This document shows, in pieces, positions 1 through 8,032 of a DNA stretch of 64,000 nucleotides. A program made the position numbers and the translations under genes. Where the stretch lies: assembly GCF_014489115.1 (NCBI RefSeq), contig NZ_JACTAH010000001.1, forward strand, positions 744,001 to 808,000. Reading direction: 5' to 3'. The notes below the pieces were generated by a model, which was given only the letters and a program-made list of their open reading frames with translations, had not been told where the DNA came from and searched no databases. The DNA comes from Thauera sedimentorum. GTDB taxonomy: Bacteria > Pseudomonadota > Gammaproteobacteria > Burkholderiales > Rhodocyclaceae. Each line of letters opens with the position of its first letter. The stretch's first letter is position 1.

Positions 1-1504
1 CACCACCACCCGCAGCGGCCAGCTGATCCGGGTGCAGATGTCGCCGGTGCTCACCAACCCGCAGGCGGGCGAGGGCGGCGCGGAGGACGAGAACGGCGAA
101 CGCGCGGTCACCGGCTTCATCCTGCTGCTGGACAACATCACCCGCGACTTCGAGAGCGAGTCGCGCCGCGACCAGATGGTGCACACCCTCACCGAGGGCA
201 ACCGCGCCTCGCTGGCCAACGTGCGCGCGGCGGCCGAGATGCTGGACTACCCCGACCTGCAGGGCGAACTGCGCGAGCGCTTCCGCAAGGTGATCCGCGA
301 CGAGGTGCAGGCCATGAGCGCCCGCCTGGACGATGCGGCCAGCGAGTTCGCCGACACGCTCAAGTCGCGCTGGCCGCTGGAGGACATGCTCGGCGCCGAC
401 CTGATCTCCGCCGCCCAGCGCCGCATCGAGAGCGTGGTGGGACTGCCGACCAAGGTGGAGGAAGTCGACGAGACGCTGTGGATCAAGGTGGACAGCTTCT
501 CGCTGCTGCAGGCGCTCACCTATCTCGCCAGCCGCCTGTCCGACGAGTTCGAGGTGCGCGAGGTGCGCTTCCGGCTGAGCGGTTCCGGCCGCCTGGTGCA
601 CCTGGACCTGATCTGGTCCGGCCAGGCGATGAGCACCGAGACGGTGATGAGCTGGGAGCTGGAGCCGATGCGCTTTGCCGGCGAGAACAGCCCGCTGGCG
701 GTGCGCGACGTCATCGACCGCCACGGCGGTGAGATGTGGCTGGAGCGCGAGAAGGTGCGCCACCGCGCCTTCTTCCGCATCCTGCTGCCGGCCGCGGTGC
801 CGCAGGAGGCGCCCGAGCTGGGCGAGCCGCTGCGCCCCGAGAGCCGCCCCGAGTACTACGACTTCGACCTGTTCTCCTGGTCGGAGCGCGCCCATGCGCT
901 GGACGACTGCCTGCTCACCGAGCTGGCCTACACGGTGTTCGACACCGAGACCACCGGGCTCAACCCCTCCGAGGGCGACGAGATCGTGCAGATCGGCGCC
1001 ACCCGCGTGCTCAACGGCAAGCTGCTGCGCCAGGAGTCCTTCGAGCAGTTGATCGATCCGCGTCGCCACATGCCGCGCCAGGCGGTGGAGATCACCGGCA
1101 TCACGCCCGACATGCTGCGCGGCCAGCCGGCCGTCGAGAAGGTGTTGCCGGCCTTCCATGCCTTCTCGGCGGACACCGTGCTGGTGGCGCACAACGCCGC
1201 CTTCGACATGCGCTTCTTGCAGCTGAAGGAGGAGGCCACCGGCCTGCGTTTCGACCAGCCGGTGCTCGACACCCTGCTGCTCTCCGCGGTGGTGCACCCC
1301 AACCAGGAATCGCACAGCCTGGATGCCATCGCCCAGCGTTTCGGCCTGACCAACGACGGCCGCCACACCGCGCTGGCCGATGCGGTGGTGACCGCTGAGG
1401 TTTTGATCAAGCTCATCCCGCTGCTCGCCGAACGCGGCATCCGCACCCTGCGCGAGGCGCGCGAGGCGGCGGAAAAGACCTTCTATGCGAGGCTGAAGTA
1501 CTGA
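1..1504 (+). CDS. 3'-5' exonuclease (DnaQ-like) fused to a sensor-kinase-like module, 5' end missing
   Basis: The gene enters from the left edge; 500 residues are visible in frame from base 2. The C-terminal third (about residues 300-480) is a DEDDh exonuclease of the DNA polymerase III epsilon type. Exo I is FDTETTGL (D314, E316), Exo II is HNAAFD (D402) and Exo III is HTALAD (H455, D460), so all catalytic residues are present. The part before it looks like the end of a PAS domain, a helical dimerisation segment and a histidine-kinase-type ATPase fold ending in HGGEMWLE. The usual phosphoacceptor His is not visible where expected (region ASLANVRAAAEML), so this module is probably a degenerate kinase used for sensing. 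Known family: such fusions sit beside VC_2705-type symporters, as here. The substrate in the cell is unknown; a role in acetate or nutrient signalling is inference. Confidence 0.8.
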   Translation, partial: TTTRSGQLIRVQMSPVLTNPQAGEGGAEDENGERAVTGFILLLDNITRDFESESRRDQMVHTLTEGNRASLANVRAAAEMLDYPDLQGELRERFRKVIRDEVQAMSARLDDAASEFADTLKSRWPLEDMLGADLISAAQRRIESVVGLPTKVEEVDETLWIKVDSFSLLQALTYLASRLSDEFEVREVRFRLSGSGRLVHLDLIWSGQAMSTETVMSWELEPMRFAGENSPLAVRDVIDRHGGEMWLEREKVRHRAFFRILLPAAVPQEAPELGEPLRPESRPEYYDFDLFSWSERAHALDDCLLTELAYTVFDTETTGLNPSEGDEIVQIGATRVLNGKLLRQESFEQLIDPRRHMPRQAVEITGITPDMLRGQPAVEKVLPAFHAFSADTVLVAHNAAFDMRFLQLKEEATGLRFDQPVLDTLLLSAVVHPNQESHSLDAIAQRFGLTNDGRHTALADAVVTAEVLIKLIPLLAERGIRTLREAREAAEKTFYARLKY

Positions 1505-1583
1505 TGCGCCTGCCGGGCCGCGGCACAGGCAGGCGCCTGCAGGCGCGCGCGGGCGCCTGCGCCGCCGTTTGCAGCGGGGCGCG

Positions 1584-3623
1584 ATGAAGGGCGGCTCGCA
1601 GTTTTCCCACCAGCTGCGGCGCTACTACGCCTGGTATACCGGCAGCTTCCTGCTGTTCATCGGCCTGCTCGCGGTGGGCGAGTACCTGGGCATGTCCCAG
1701 GCGGCCATCGGCCACGTCTTCCTGTTCGCCACCATCCTCATCTACGCCGGCATCGGCGTGATGAGCCGCACCTCCGACGTGTCCGAGTACTACGTGGCCG
1801 GGCGCCGCGTGCCGGCGCTGTTCAACGGCATGGCCACCGCCGCCGACTGGATGAGTGCGGCTTCCTTCATCGGCCTGGCGGGCACGCTGTACTTTGCCGG
1901 CTTCGAGGGCCTGGCCTTCGTCACCGGATGGACCGGCGGCTTCGTGCTGGTGGCGCTGCTGCTCGCGCCCTACCTGCGCAAGTTCGGCCAATACACCATC
2001 CCCGACTTCCTCGGCGAGCGCTACCAGGGCAACTTCGCCCGCCTGGTGGGGCTGGCGGCGGCGGTGCTGGCGAGCTTCGTGTATCTGGTGGCGCAGATCT
2101 ACGGCGTCGGCCTGGTGGTCAGCCGCTTCGTCAGCGTGGAGTTCGAGATCGGCCTGTTCATCGGCCTGGCCGGCATCCTGGTGTGCTCCTTCCTCGGCGG
2201 CATGCGTGCGGTGACCTGGACCCAGGTGGCGCAGTACGTGATCCTGATCATCGCCTACCTGGTGCCGGTGGTGATCCTGTCCTACAAGGTCACCGGCATC
2301 CCGGTGCCGCAGGCGGTGTACGGCACGGTGCTGAGCAAGATCAGCGAGCGCGAGGACGAACTGCTGGTCGAGCCGAGCGAGGTCGAGGTCCGCCGCCAGT
2401 ACGGCCACCGCGCGGCCGACTACGCGCGCAAGATCGAGGAACTGCCGCTGTCGCTGGATGCCGAGCGCGCCGCGCTGATCGAGCGCCTCAACGAGCAGCG
2501 CCTGGAGAACGCCGCAGCGCGCGACATCGCCCATACCGAGCGCATGCTGCGCGACCTGCCGCGCACCGAGGAAGAAGCCCGCGAGCGCTGGGCGCGCGAC
2601 CGCGCCGAGGCGCTGGAGCGCGCCCGTCCGCCGCCGCGCCACTCGCAGGCGCATCCGGGCGACACCCCGGAAGCCTCCGACATCGCACGCAACAACTTCA
2701 TCGCCCTGGTCTTCGTGCTCATGGTCGGCACCGCCGCGCTGCCGCACATCCTGATGCGCTACTACACCACGCCCGGCGTGGTGGAGGCGCGCCGCTCGGT
2801 GTTCTGGGCGCTGTTCTTCATCTTCCTGCTCTACGTCACCGCGCCGGCCTACGCGGTGTTCGCCAAGTGGGAGGTGTACAGCAACCTGGTCGGCTCCAGT
2901 CTCAACGAACTGCCCAACTGGGTGGCCTCCTGGGGCAAGGTCGGCCTGGTCGCCATCGAGGATCTCAACGGCGACGGCATCCTGCAGCTCGCCGAGCTCA
3001 CCATCAACACCGACGTCATCGTGCTCGCCACCCCGGAGATCGCCGGGCTGCCCTACGTGGTGGCCGGCCTGGTGGCCGCGGGCGGGCTGGCTGCCGCGCT
3101 GTCCACCGCCGACGGCCTGCTGCTCACCATCTCCAACGCGCTGTCGCACGACTTCTACTACAAGGTCGTCAATCCCAAGGCGTCCACCCACCGCCGCCTG
3201 GTGATCTCCAAGTCGCAGCTGCTGGTGGTGGCGGTGGTCGCCGCTTGGGTCGCCTCGCTGCGCCCGGACAACATCCTGTTCATGGTCGGCCTCGCGTTCT
3301 CCATCGCCGCCGCCGCCTTCTTCCCCGCGCTGGTGCTGGGCATCTTCTGGAAGCGCGCCAACCGCCCGGGGGCAGTGGCCGGCATGCTGGCGGGACTGGG
3401 CGTCACGCTGTACTACGTGACCATCACCCACGGCTTCTTCGGCGGTTCCATGGACAACGCCTGGTTCGGCATCAACCCGATCGCCGCTGGCGCCTTCGGC
3501 GTACCGCTCGGCTTCCTCACCATCGTGCTGGTCAGCCTGCTCACCCCGGAACCGCCGCAGGAGATCCAGGACCTGGTCGATTTCGTGCGCTACCCGCAAC
3601 TGCCGGGGGGCGAGGGGCACTAG
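1584..3623 (+). CDS. Sodium:solute symporter, VC_2705/ActP-like
   Basis: A 679-residue inner-membrane protein of the sodium:solute symporter family, close to the cation/acetate symporters. SSS hallmarks visible are YYVAGRRVPALFNGMATAADWMS near the N-terminus (in pieces: SEYYVAGRRVPA, ATAADWMSAASFIGL) and a late sodium-site-like segment, AALSTADGLLLTISNALSHD. Two features stand out. A highly charged, probably cytoplasmic helix-rich insertion of about 100 residues lies near residues 245-350. An EF-hand-type loop, DLNGDGILQLAE, starts at D460. The ATG is chosen over an in-frame TTG five codons upstream because GCGGGG lies just before it. It follows the exonuclease fusion by 79 bp, a gap containing the palindrome GCAGGCGCCTGC. 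Acetate as substrate is inferred from family only; another monocarboxylate is possible. Confidence 0.85.
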   Translation: MKGGSQFSHQLRRYYAWYTGSFLLFIGLLAVGEYLGMSQAAIGHVFLFATILIYAGIGVMSRTSDVSEYYVAGRRVPALFNGMATAADWMSAASFIGLAGTLYFAGFEGLAFVTGWTGGFVLVALLLAPYLRKFGQYTIPDFLGERYQGNFARLVGLAAAVLASFVYLVAQIYGVGLVVSRFVSVEFEIGLFIGLAGILVCSFLGGMRAVTWTQVAQYVILIIAYLVPVVILSYKVTGIPVPQAVYGTVLSKISEREDELLVEPSEVEVRRQYGHRAADYARKIEELPLSLDAERAALIERLNEQRLENAAARDIAHTERMLRDLPRTEEEARERWARDRAEALERARPPPRHSQAHPGDTPEASDIARNNFIALVFVLMVGTAALPHILMRYYTTPGVVEARRSVFWALFFIFLLYVTAPAYAVFAKWEVYSNLVGSSLNELPNWVASWGKVGLVAIEDLNGDGILQLAELTINTDVIVLATPEIAGLPYVVAGLVAAGGLAAALSTADGLLLTISNALSHDFYYKVVNPKASTHRRLVISKSQLLVVAVVAAWVASLRPDNILFMVGLAFSIAAAAFFPALVLGIFWKRANRPGAVAGMLAGLGVTLYYVTITHGFFGGSMDNAWFGINPIAAGAFGVPLGFLTIVLVSLLTPEPPQEIQDLVDFVRYPQLPGGEGH

Positions 3624-3629
3624 GGCGTG

Positions 3630-5624
3630 ATGGGTGACGCCTCATCGCTTCCCTGGGTGCTCGCCGGCCCGGTGCTGCGGCGGTGCACGCCGCAAGGCTG
3701 GACCTGCTGGCTGGCGCTGAGCCGGCCGGCGCGGGTACGCGTGCGCATCGCCCCGGAAGGCGGCGCTGCCCATGAATGGGTGCTGGCACCCGGGGAGGCC
3801 GGTTGCCGCCTGCTGAGCGCTGGGGCACATCTCCACTATCTGCTGATCGACCTTCGCTTCGACACGCCCTTGCCCGAGGATTGCTGGATCGGCTACTCGC
3901 TGGCCCTGCAGCCGCCGGCCGCCGCCGACGAGGCCTGGCTCGAGTGCGCGGACTGGGCGCCGGGGCTGTGTTACCCCGGCAGGCAGACGCCCGGTTTCGT
4001 CCTGCCCGCACGCATCCGCAGCCTGCTGCACGGGTCCTGCCGCAAGCCGCAGCACCCCGGCGGCGATGGGCTGGTCGAGGCCGACCGCATGCTCGAGAAG
4101 CTCGTTGCGCAGGATGCCTGGCGGGTGGCGCAGGCGCCCGCCAGCGAGCCGCCGCAGCCACTGCCGGCGTGGCCGTCCGTGCTGATGATGAGCGGCGACC
4201 AGGTCTATGCCGACGACGTGGCCGGGCCGATGCTGCATGCGATCCACCAGGTGATCGCCCGGCTCGGCCTGCCGGACGAGCCACTGGCCGGCGGGGAAGT
4301 GCATGGCGTGGACAGCGCACGCGCGCTGTACCGTCATCCTGCCTGCTTCTATCGTCGCGAGACCCTGTTGCCGCGTCATCCGCGCAACTACGCGCTGATC
4401 GAAGTGCTGTTCGGCGGGGTCGAGAAGCCGGTGTTCACCAGCGACAGCGCGCACAACCACCTGATCACGCTCGGCGAGGTGCTGGGCATGTACCTGCTGG
4501 TGTGGTCGCCGGCCCTGTGGCCGCAGCTGTGCCTCGATCCCCCGCCCGGACTGGATCAGAACGCCCTGGCGCTCTACCGGACTGAGCGCGAGGCGGTCGA
4601 GGAGTTTGCCGCCGGCCTGCCCGCGGTCCGCCGCCTGCTCGCCCATCTGCCCACCGCGATGATCTTCGACGATCACGATGTCACCGACGACTGGAACCTG
4701 AGCCGGGAGTGGGAGGAGGTGGCCTACGGGCATCCGTTCTCGCGGCGGGTCATCGGCAACGCGGTGTTCGGCTACCTGATCAACCAGGCCTGGGGCAACA
4801 ACCCGGAGGTCTTCGACGCGCTGCTGCTCGACGAGGTCCAGCGCAGTCTCGCCGCCCCCGGGACGGCGGAGCACGATGCGCTGATCGACCGCCTGATACG
4901 CTTCGACCGCTGGCACTACAGTTGGCCGACCGAGCCGCCGCTGGTGGTGGTCGACAGCCGCACCCACCGTTGGCGTTCGGAGTCCGCCGCCCGCCAGCCT
5001 TCAGGCCTGATGGACTGGGAAGCCCTGACCGATCTGCAGCACACGCTGAAGGGGCTGCCGGCGGTGCTGCTGGTGTCGCCAACGCCGGTCTTCGGCGTGA
5101 AACTCATCGAATCCATCCAGCGGGTGTTCTCCTGGTTCGGCCAGTCCCTGATGGTGGACGCCGAGAACTGGATGGCCCACCCGGGGGCCGGCCACGCGAT
5201 CCTCAACATCTTCCGCCATCCCAAGACGCCGCAGCACTTCGTCGTGCTGTCGGGCGATGTGCATTACTCCTTCGTCTATGACGTGGAACTGCGTGGCCGG
5301 GTGCGCGGCCCGGACATCTGGCAGATCTCCAGCAGCGGGCTGCGCAACACCTTCCCGCCCCGCCTGCTCGACGTGCTCGACCGCGCCAATCGCTGGCTGT
5401 ACTCGCCCCGCTCGCCGCTCAACTGGCTGACGCGGCGGCGCCACATGCGGGTGATTCCCCGCAAGCCGGAGGGCACCCCGCACGGCCGCCGGCTGCTCAA
5501 CGGCAGCGGCATCGGCCTGGTCGAACTCGACGCGCAAGGCGTTCCCTGGCGCATCCGTCAGTGGCTCTGCGACGGGGAAGCGGTGAGTTTTTCCCGCCGC
5601 GAAGACGAGTCGCGCTGGGACTGA
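3630..5624 (+). CDS. PhoD-like metallophosphatase family protein
   Basis: A 664-residue protein with the metal-site signatures of the PhoD-like phosphatase superfamily: SGDQVYADD near residue 190, IFDDHDVTDDWN near 346 and VVLSGDVHYSF near 540. The family hydrolyses phosphomonoesters or phosphodiesters with a Ca/Fe-type metal centre. No signal peptide or Tat motif is visible at the N-terminus, so a cytoplasmic location is likelier than the periplasmic one of classical PhoD. The N-terminal ~130 residues may be a beta-sandwich, as in eukaryotic-like members. It begins 6 bp after the symporter stop; a GTG one codon upstream is an equal alternative start. Substrate is unknown. Position suggests co-transcription with the symporter, but no functional link is evident. 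Confidence 0.8.
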   Translation: MGDASSLPWVLAGPVLRRCTPQGWTCWLALSRPARVRVRIAPEGGAAHEWVLAPGEAGCRLLSAGAHLHYLLIDLRFDTPLPEDCWIGYSLALQPPAAADEAWLECADWAPGLCYPGRQTPGFVLPARIRSLLHGSCRKPQHPGGDGLVEADRMLEKLVAQDAWRVAQAPASEPPQPLPAWPSVLMMSGDQVYADDVAGPMLHAIHQVIARLGLPDEPLAGGEVHGVDSARALYRHPACFYRRETLLPRHPRNYALIEVLFGGVEKPVFTSDSAHNHLITLGEVLGMYLLVWSPALWPQLCLDPPPGLDQNALALYRTEREAVEEFAAGLPAVRRLLAHLPTAMIFDDHDVTDDWNLSREWEEVAYGHPFSRRVIGNAVFGYLINQAWGNNPEVFDALLLDEVQRSLAAPGTAEHDALIDRLIRFDRWHYSWPTEPPLVVVDSRTHRWRSESAARQPSGLMDWEALTDLQHTLKGLPAVLLVSPTPVFGVKLIESIQRVFSWFGQSLMVDAENWMAHPGAGHAILNIFRHPKTPQHFVVLSGDVHYSFVYDVELRGRVRGPDIWQISSSGLRNTFPPRLLDVLDRANRWLYSPRSPLNWLTRRRHMRVIPRKPEGTPHGRRLLNGSGIGLVELDAQGVPWRIRQWLCDGEAVSFSRREDESRWD

Positions 5625-5692
5625 GTTGCCGGGCTACTACACGGTGATCAGTGTCATCCGACGCAATCCCTGAGTCGTGTTGGCGGGCGGCA

Positions 5693-7363
5693 TCAGCCCC
5701 GCTCGCAGACCGGGCTGGCATCTACCGTCTCCCCGCCCACCTCCCGTGCGGCTGACGTGCGTACCGACCACACGCTGTCCGGCACGCCTTCGCGGACGCG
5801 GCGCGTGGTCGCCCTTGCCATCCAGGCGAAGGCGAGGGCGCCGCATGCTGCGGTCGCGTCGACCCCCAGCGTTGCGGGCGAGGTGTGAGCCCACATCCCG
5901 AGCGCGGGGAAGAGCCAGGCGATCAGCGTGGTGAGCGGAATGGCGAGCGTGAATGCCGCGGCCGTCCACAGCAGATGCACCGAGGCCCGCGCGCCGCCGC
6001 GTGCGAAGGCCCAGGCTATCGCGCCGAAGAAGGCCGCGTAGTAGGCGAGTTGGTGCCAGAGATAGAGGTCTGCCACCTGAGCGTGCAGCCATTTGCCGGT
6101 GACGATGGTCAGCGAGATGCCGCACACCGATCCCAGGCAGACGCCGACGGTGGCAGCGGCCATCAGGCGGGTATCGAGGCGCTGCACCGGTAGCCCGGCG
6201 CCGTCGCGCGCTGCCTTGCGGCGGCGGGTCTCGATCCACAGCAGGTTGCCGCTGTAGAACAGCCAGGCGCCGGCCAGGCCGAGCAGGAAGTACATCCACT
6301 GCACTTGGGTGCCGCCGAAGGCAGCCATGTGCAGCGCGAAGAAGCTGCTGACGAGGAGGTTGGGCGTGTTCTGGTGGCCAGGCAGGAAGTCGCTGGTGAT
6401 CAGCTTGCCGCTGTACGGGTCGACCACCGCAAACCCGCCGCGCGCGCGTGGCGAGACCGCCGCGGCATCCTTGCCCCATACGCGCACCGCGGCGCGCGGC
6501 CCGGTGACGTGCTGGTACTGCAGTATGGTGGGCTCGAAACCGGGGGAGATCTCGCGGACGCTGGCGAGCAGTTCGGTCGGCGTCAGCATGGCTGCGGGGT
6601 CACGCGCCGGGGCGGCGCCGGGTGCGGCGCGCGGTCCCTGGAAGGCGGCGGTGAGCTTGCCGTCGTGGAGCATCCTGTCCTGCAGGAAGTAGATCCCGTC
6701 GTGGAAGGCGAAGATTACTGCCGTCAATGCCATGACGATGTGGAAGGGCAGACTGACGATGCCCACCACGTTGTGCGCGTCCAGCCACATGCGCTTGAGG
6801 TTGCGCCCGATCCGCAGGGCGAAGAAGTCCTTGACCAGCGAGGGCAGCAGCACGATGACGCCCGAAACCAGGGCGAGCGCGTAGAGGGCGGAGACGACGC
6901 CCATGACCCAGCGGTTCGGATCGCTGTCCACCGGCAGGCCCACCACCCGGTGCAGCACGTCGATGAAGTAGGCCAGCTGGGAGGGCTGCGACTCCTCGAC
7001 ATGCGCCTTGCCTTGCGCGTCCAGCGTGGCGACGTAGTGGCGGTCCGCGGTCTCGTCATGGTCGTCGGCGTCCGGGTCGCGCACCTGCCAGCCCATGCGC
7101 GCGGGGACGTTCTCGGCGTCGTGCAGGTGGATGGTGAAGTCCCTGGCTGCCTCGGGGTTCGCGTCCAGGGTGCGGAGGATGAGCGTCTGTGCCTCGGCGA
7201 GCGGCACCACGGCCTGCGCAATCGGTGGCGAGGCCCAGCGTGCGAGCGGGCCCTTGAACACCGTCAGGGCGCCCGCGTAGAAGGCGATGAACAGCGCCAT
7301 GCCGGTGAGGATGCCGGTCCAGGTGTGTACCGACTTGTAGATGCGGATGATGTCGGATCGCAT
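5693..7363 (-). CDS. PepSY-associated TM helix protein (iron-uptake locus)
   Basis: A 556-residue inner-membrane protein. The N-terminus (RIYKSVHTWTGILTGMALF) is the first of the characteristic transmembrane helices with a conserved His. A periplasmic PepSY-like region follows, then further helices including LPFHIVMALTAVIFAFHDG and a C-terminal four-helix section. Members of this family are encoded next to siderophore receptors and some have ferric-siderophore reductase-like roles; conserved membrane His residues would fit heme or electron transfer. The start is the ATG giving MRSDIIRIYK; upstream codons in frame look non-native. It is the last gene of the receptor-DUF3325-DUF3649-PepSY operon, 11 bp after its neighbour. 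The last ~25 residues are polar and family-unlike. Confidence 0.85.
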   Translation of the reverse strand: MRSDIIRIYKSVHTWTGILTGMALFIAFYAGALTVFKGPLARWASPPIAQAVVPLAEAQTLILRTLDANPEAARDFTIHLHDAENVPARMGWQVRDPDADDHDETADRHYVATLDAQGKAHVEESQPSQLAYFIDVLHRVVGLPVDSDPNRWVMGVVSALYALALVSGVIVLLPSLVKDFFALRIGRNLKRMWLDAHNVVGIVSLPFHIVMALTAVIFAFHDGIYFLQDRMLHDGKLTAAFQGPRAAPGAAPARDPAAMLTPTELLASVREISPGFEPTILQYQHVTGPRAAVRVWGKDAAAVSPRARGGFAVVDPYSGKLITSDFLPGHQNTPNLLVSSFFALHMAAFGGTQVQWMYFLLGLAGAWLFYSGNLLWIETRRRKAARDGAGLPVQRLDTRLMAAATVGVCLGSVCGISLTIVTGKWLHAQVADLYLWHQLAYYAAFFGAIAWAFARGGARASVHLLWTAAAFTLAIPLTTLIAWLFPALGMWAHTSPATLGVDATAACGALAFAWMARATTRRVREGVPDSVWSVRTSAAREVGGETVDASPVCERG

Positions 7364-7374
7364 GGCGGCCGCCC

Positions 7375-7659
7375 TCAGGATTGGATCAGGCGCAGCGCGC
7401 CGAAGGTCAGCAGGTTGGCGCCGCCCAGCCACAGCCAGGCGCGCAGGCCGCTGGTGAAGAAGTACACGCAGGACAGCGTGCCCAGCCAGACCGGCGCCAC
7501 CATCCACATGGCCAGCTGTCCCTTGATCGACAGGGCCATCTCCGGATTCAGGCGGACGAAGAGGCCGCTGCAGCCCAGCGCCAGCGAGAAGCCCAGCAAG
7601 GCGCCGGCAAGGGTCTTGGAGATCCAGTCGCGGCGGATCGGTGGCGATTTCGTGCTCAT
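7375..7659 (-). CDS. DUF3649-type small membrane protein
   Basis: A 94-residue membrane protein with three probable helices (around residues 15-35, 45-65 and 70-90). Family assignment rests on size, hydrophobic pattern and position: DUF3649 proteins are typically found between a TonB-dependent siderophore receptor and a PepSY-associated protein, exactly this order. Its start is 1 bp from the stop of the DUF3325 gene, so translation is probably coupled. Function is unknown; a structural or accessory part in iron-siderophore handling at the inner membrane is inferred from context. Confidence 0.7.
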   Translation of the reverse strand: MSTKSPPIRRDWISKTLAGALLGFSLALGCSGLFVRLNPEMALSIKGQLAMWMVAPVWLGTLSCVYFFTSGLRAWLWLGGANLLTFGALRLIQS

Positions 7660-7660
7660 C

Positions 7661-7933
7661 CTAAGATCTCCGCCGCAGTGAGATCAGCGCGCCGGCATAG
7701 GGCAGGAGGGTGAAGGCGAGCATCAGCAAGGTGAGGAAGACGAAGGCGGCGGTGGTGGCCTGCATGACCTGCCCGAAGGCGATCAGGCAGACCACCAGCA
7801 AGCCGGCACCCGTCGCGCGCGCCGGGCCGGCGCGCCATGGCGTGCTGCGCCAGCGCTGGTTGGGCGATGCCAGGTAGATGCTCGAACAACCCGCCAGTGC
7901 GGATGCGAGCGCCAGGAGGAGGTAAGCGTTCAT
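7661..7933 (-). CDS. DUF3325-type small membrane protein
   Basis: A 90-residue protein with three predicted transmembrane helices: residues 2-20 (LLLALASALAGCSSIYLA), about 42-62 and about 64-85. Its conserved-looking SPNQRW turn after helix 1 is typical of this family. It lies between the siderophore receptor and the DUF3649 gene. A stable hairpin just upstream may reduce read-through from the highly expressed receptor. No biochemical role is established for the family; context suggests iron acquisition. Confidence 0.7.
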   Translation of the reverse strand: MNAYLLLALASALAGCSSIYLASPNQRWRSTPWRAGPARATGAGLLVVCLIAFGQVMQATTAAFVFLTLLMLAFTLLPYAGALISLRRRS

Positions 7934-7997
7934 GTCGGGAAGCGGTCCGGGGGCGTTCCGGCAGCGGCGGCCGGTGGTCGATGGGACGGTGCGTTCT

Positions 7998-8023
7998 TCC
8001 CGGCAGCGGCTGCACTGCCGGGA
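7998..8023 (-). terminator. Hairpin after the receptor gene (attenuator-like)
   Basis: TCCCGGCAG pairs with CTGCCGGGA across an 8-base loop, starting 10 bp past the receptor stop codon on the minus strand. There is no following T-run, so it is more likely an mRNA-stabilising or partial-termination structure within the operon than a strong terminator. Confidence 0.5.
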
Positions 8024-8032
8024 GGGTGGGGT

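Noticed and set aside
1413..3620. Long open frame on the minus strand opposite the symporter
   Set aside because: Composition is His/Gln/Arg/Ala-rich, with no domain; it is a mirror of a high-GC gene on the other strand.
6305..7681. Plus-strand frame across the PepSY and DUF3649 genes
   Set aside because: No recognisable protein features; minus-strand operon explains the region.
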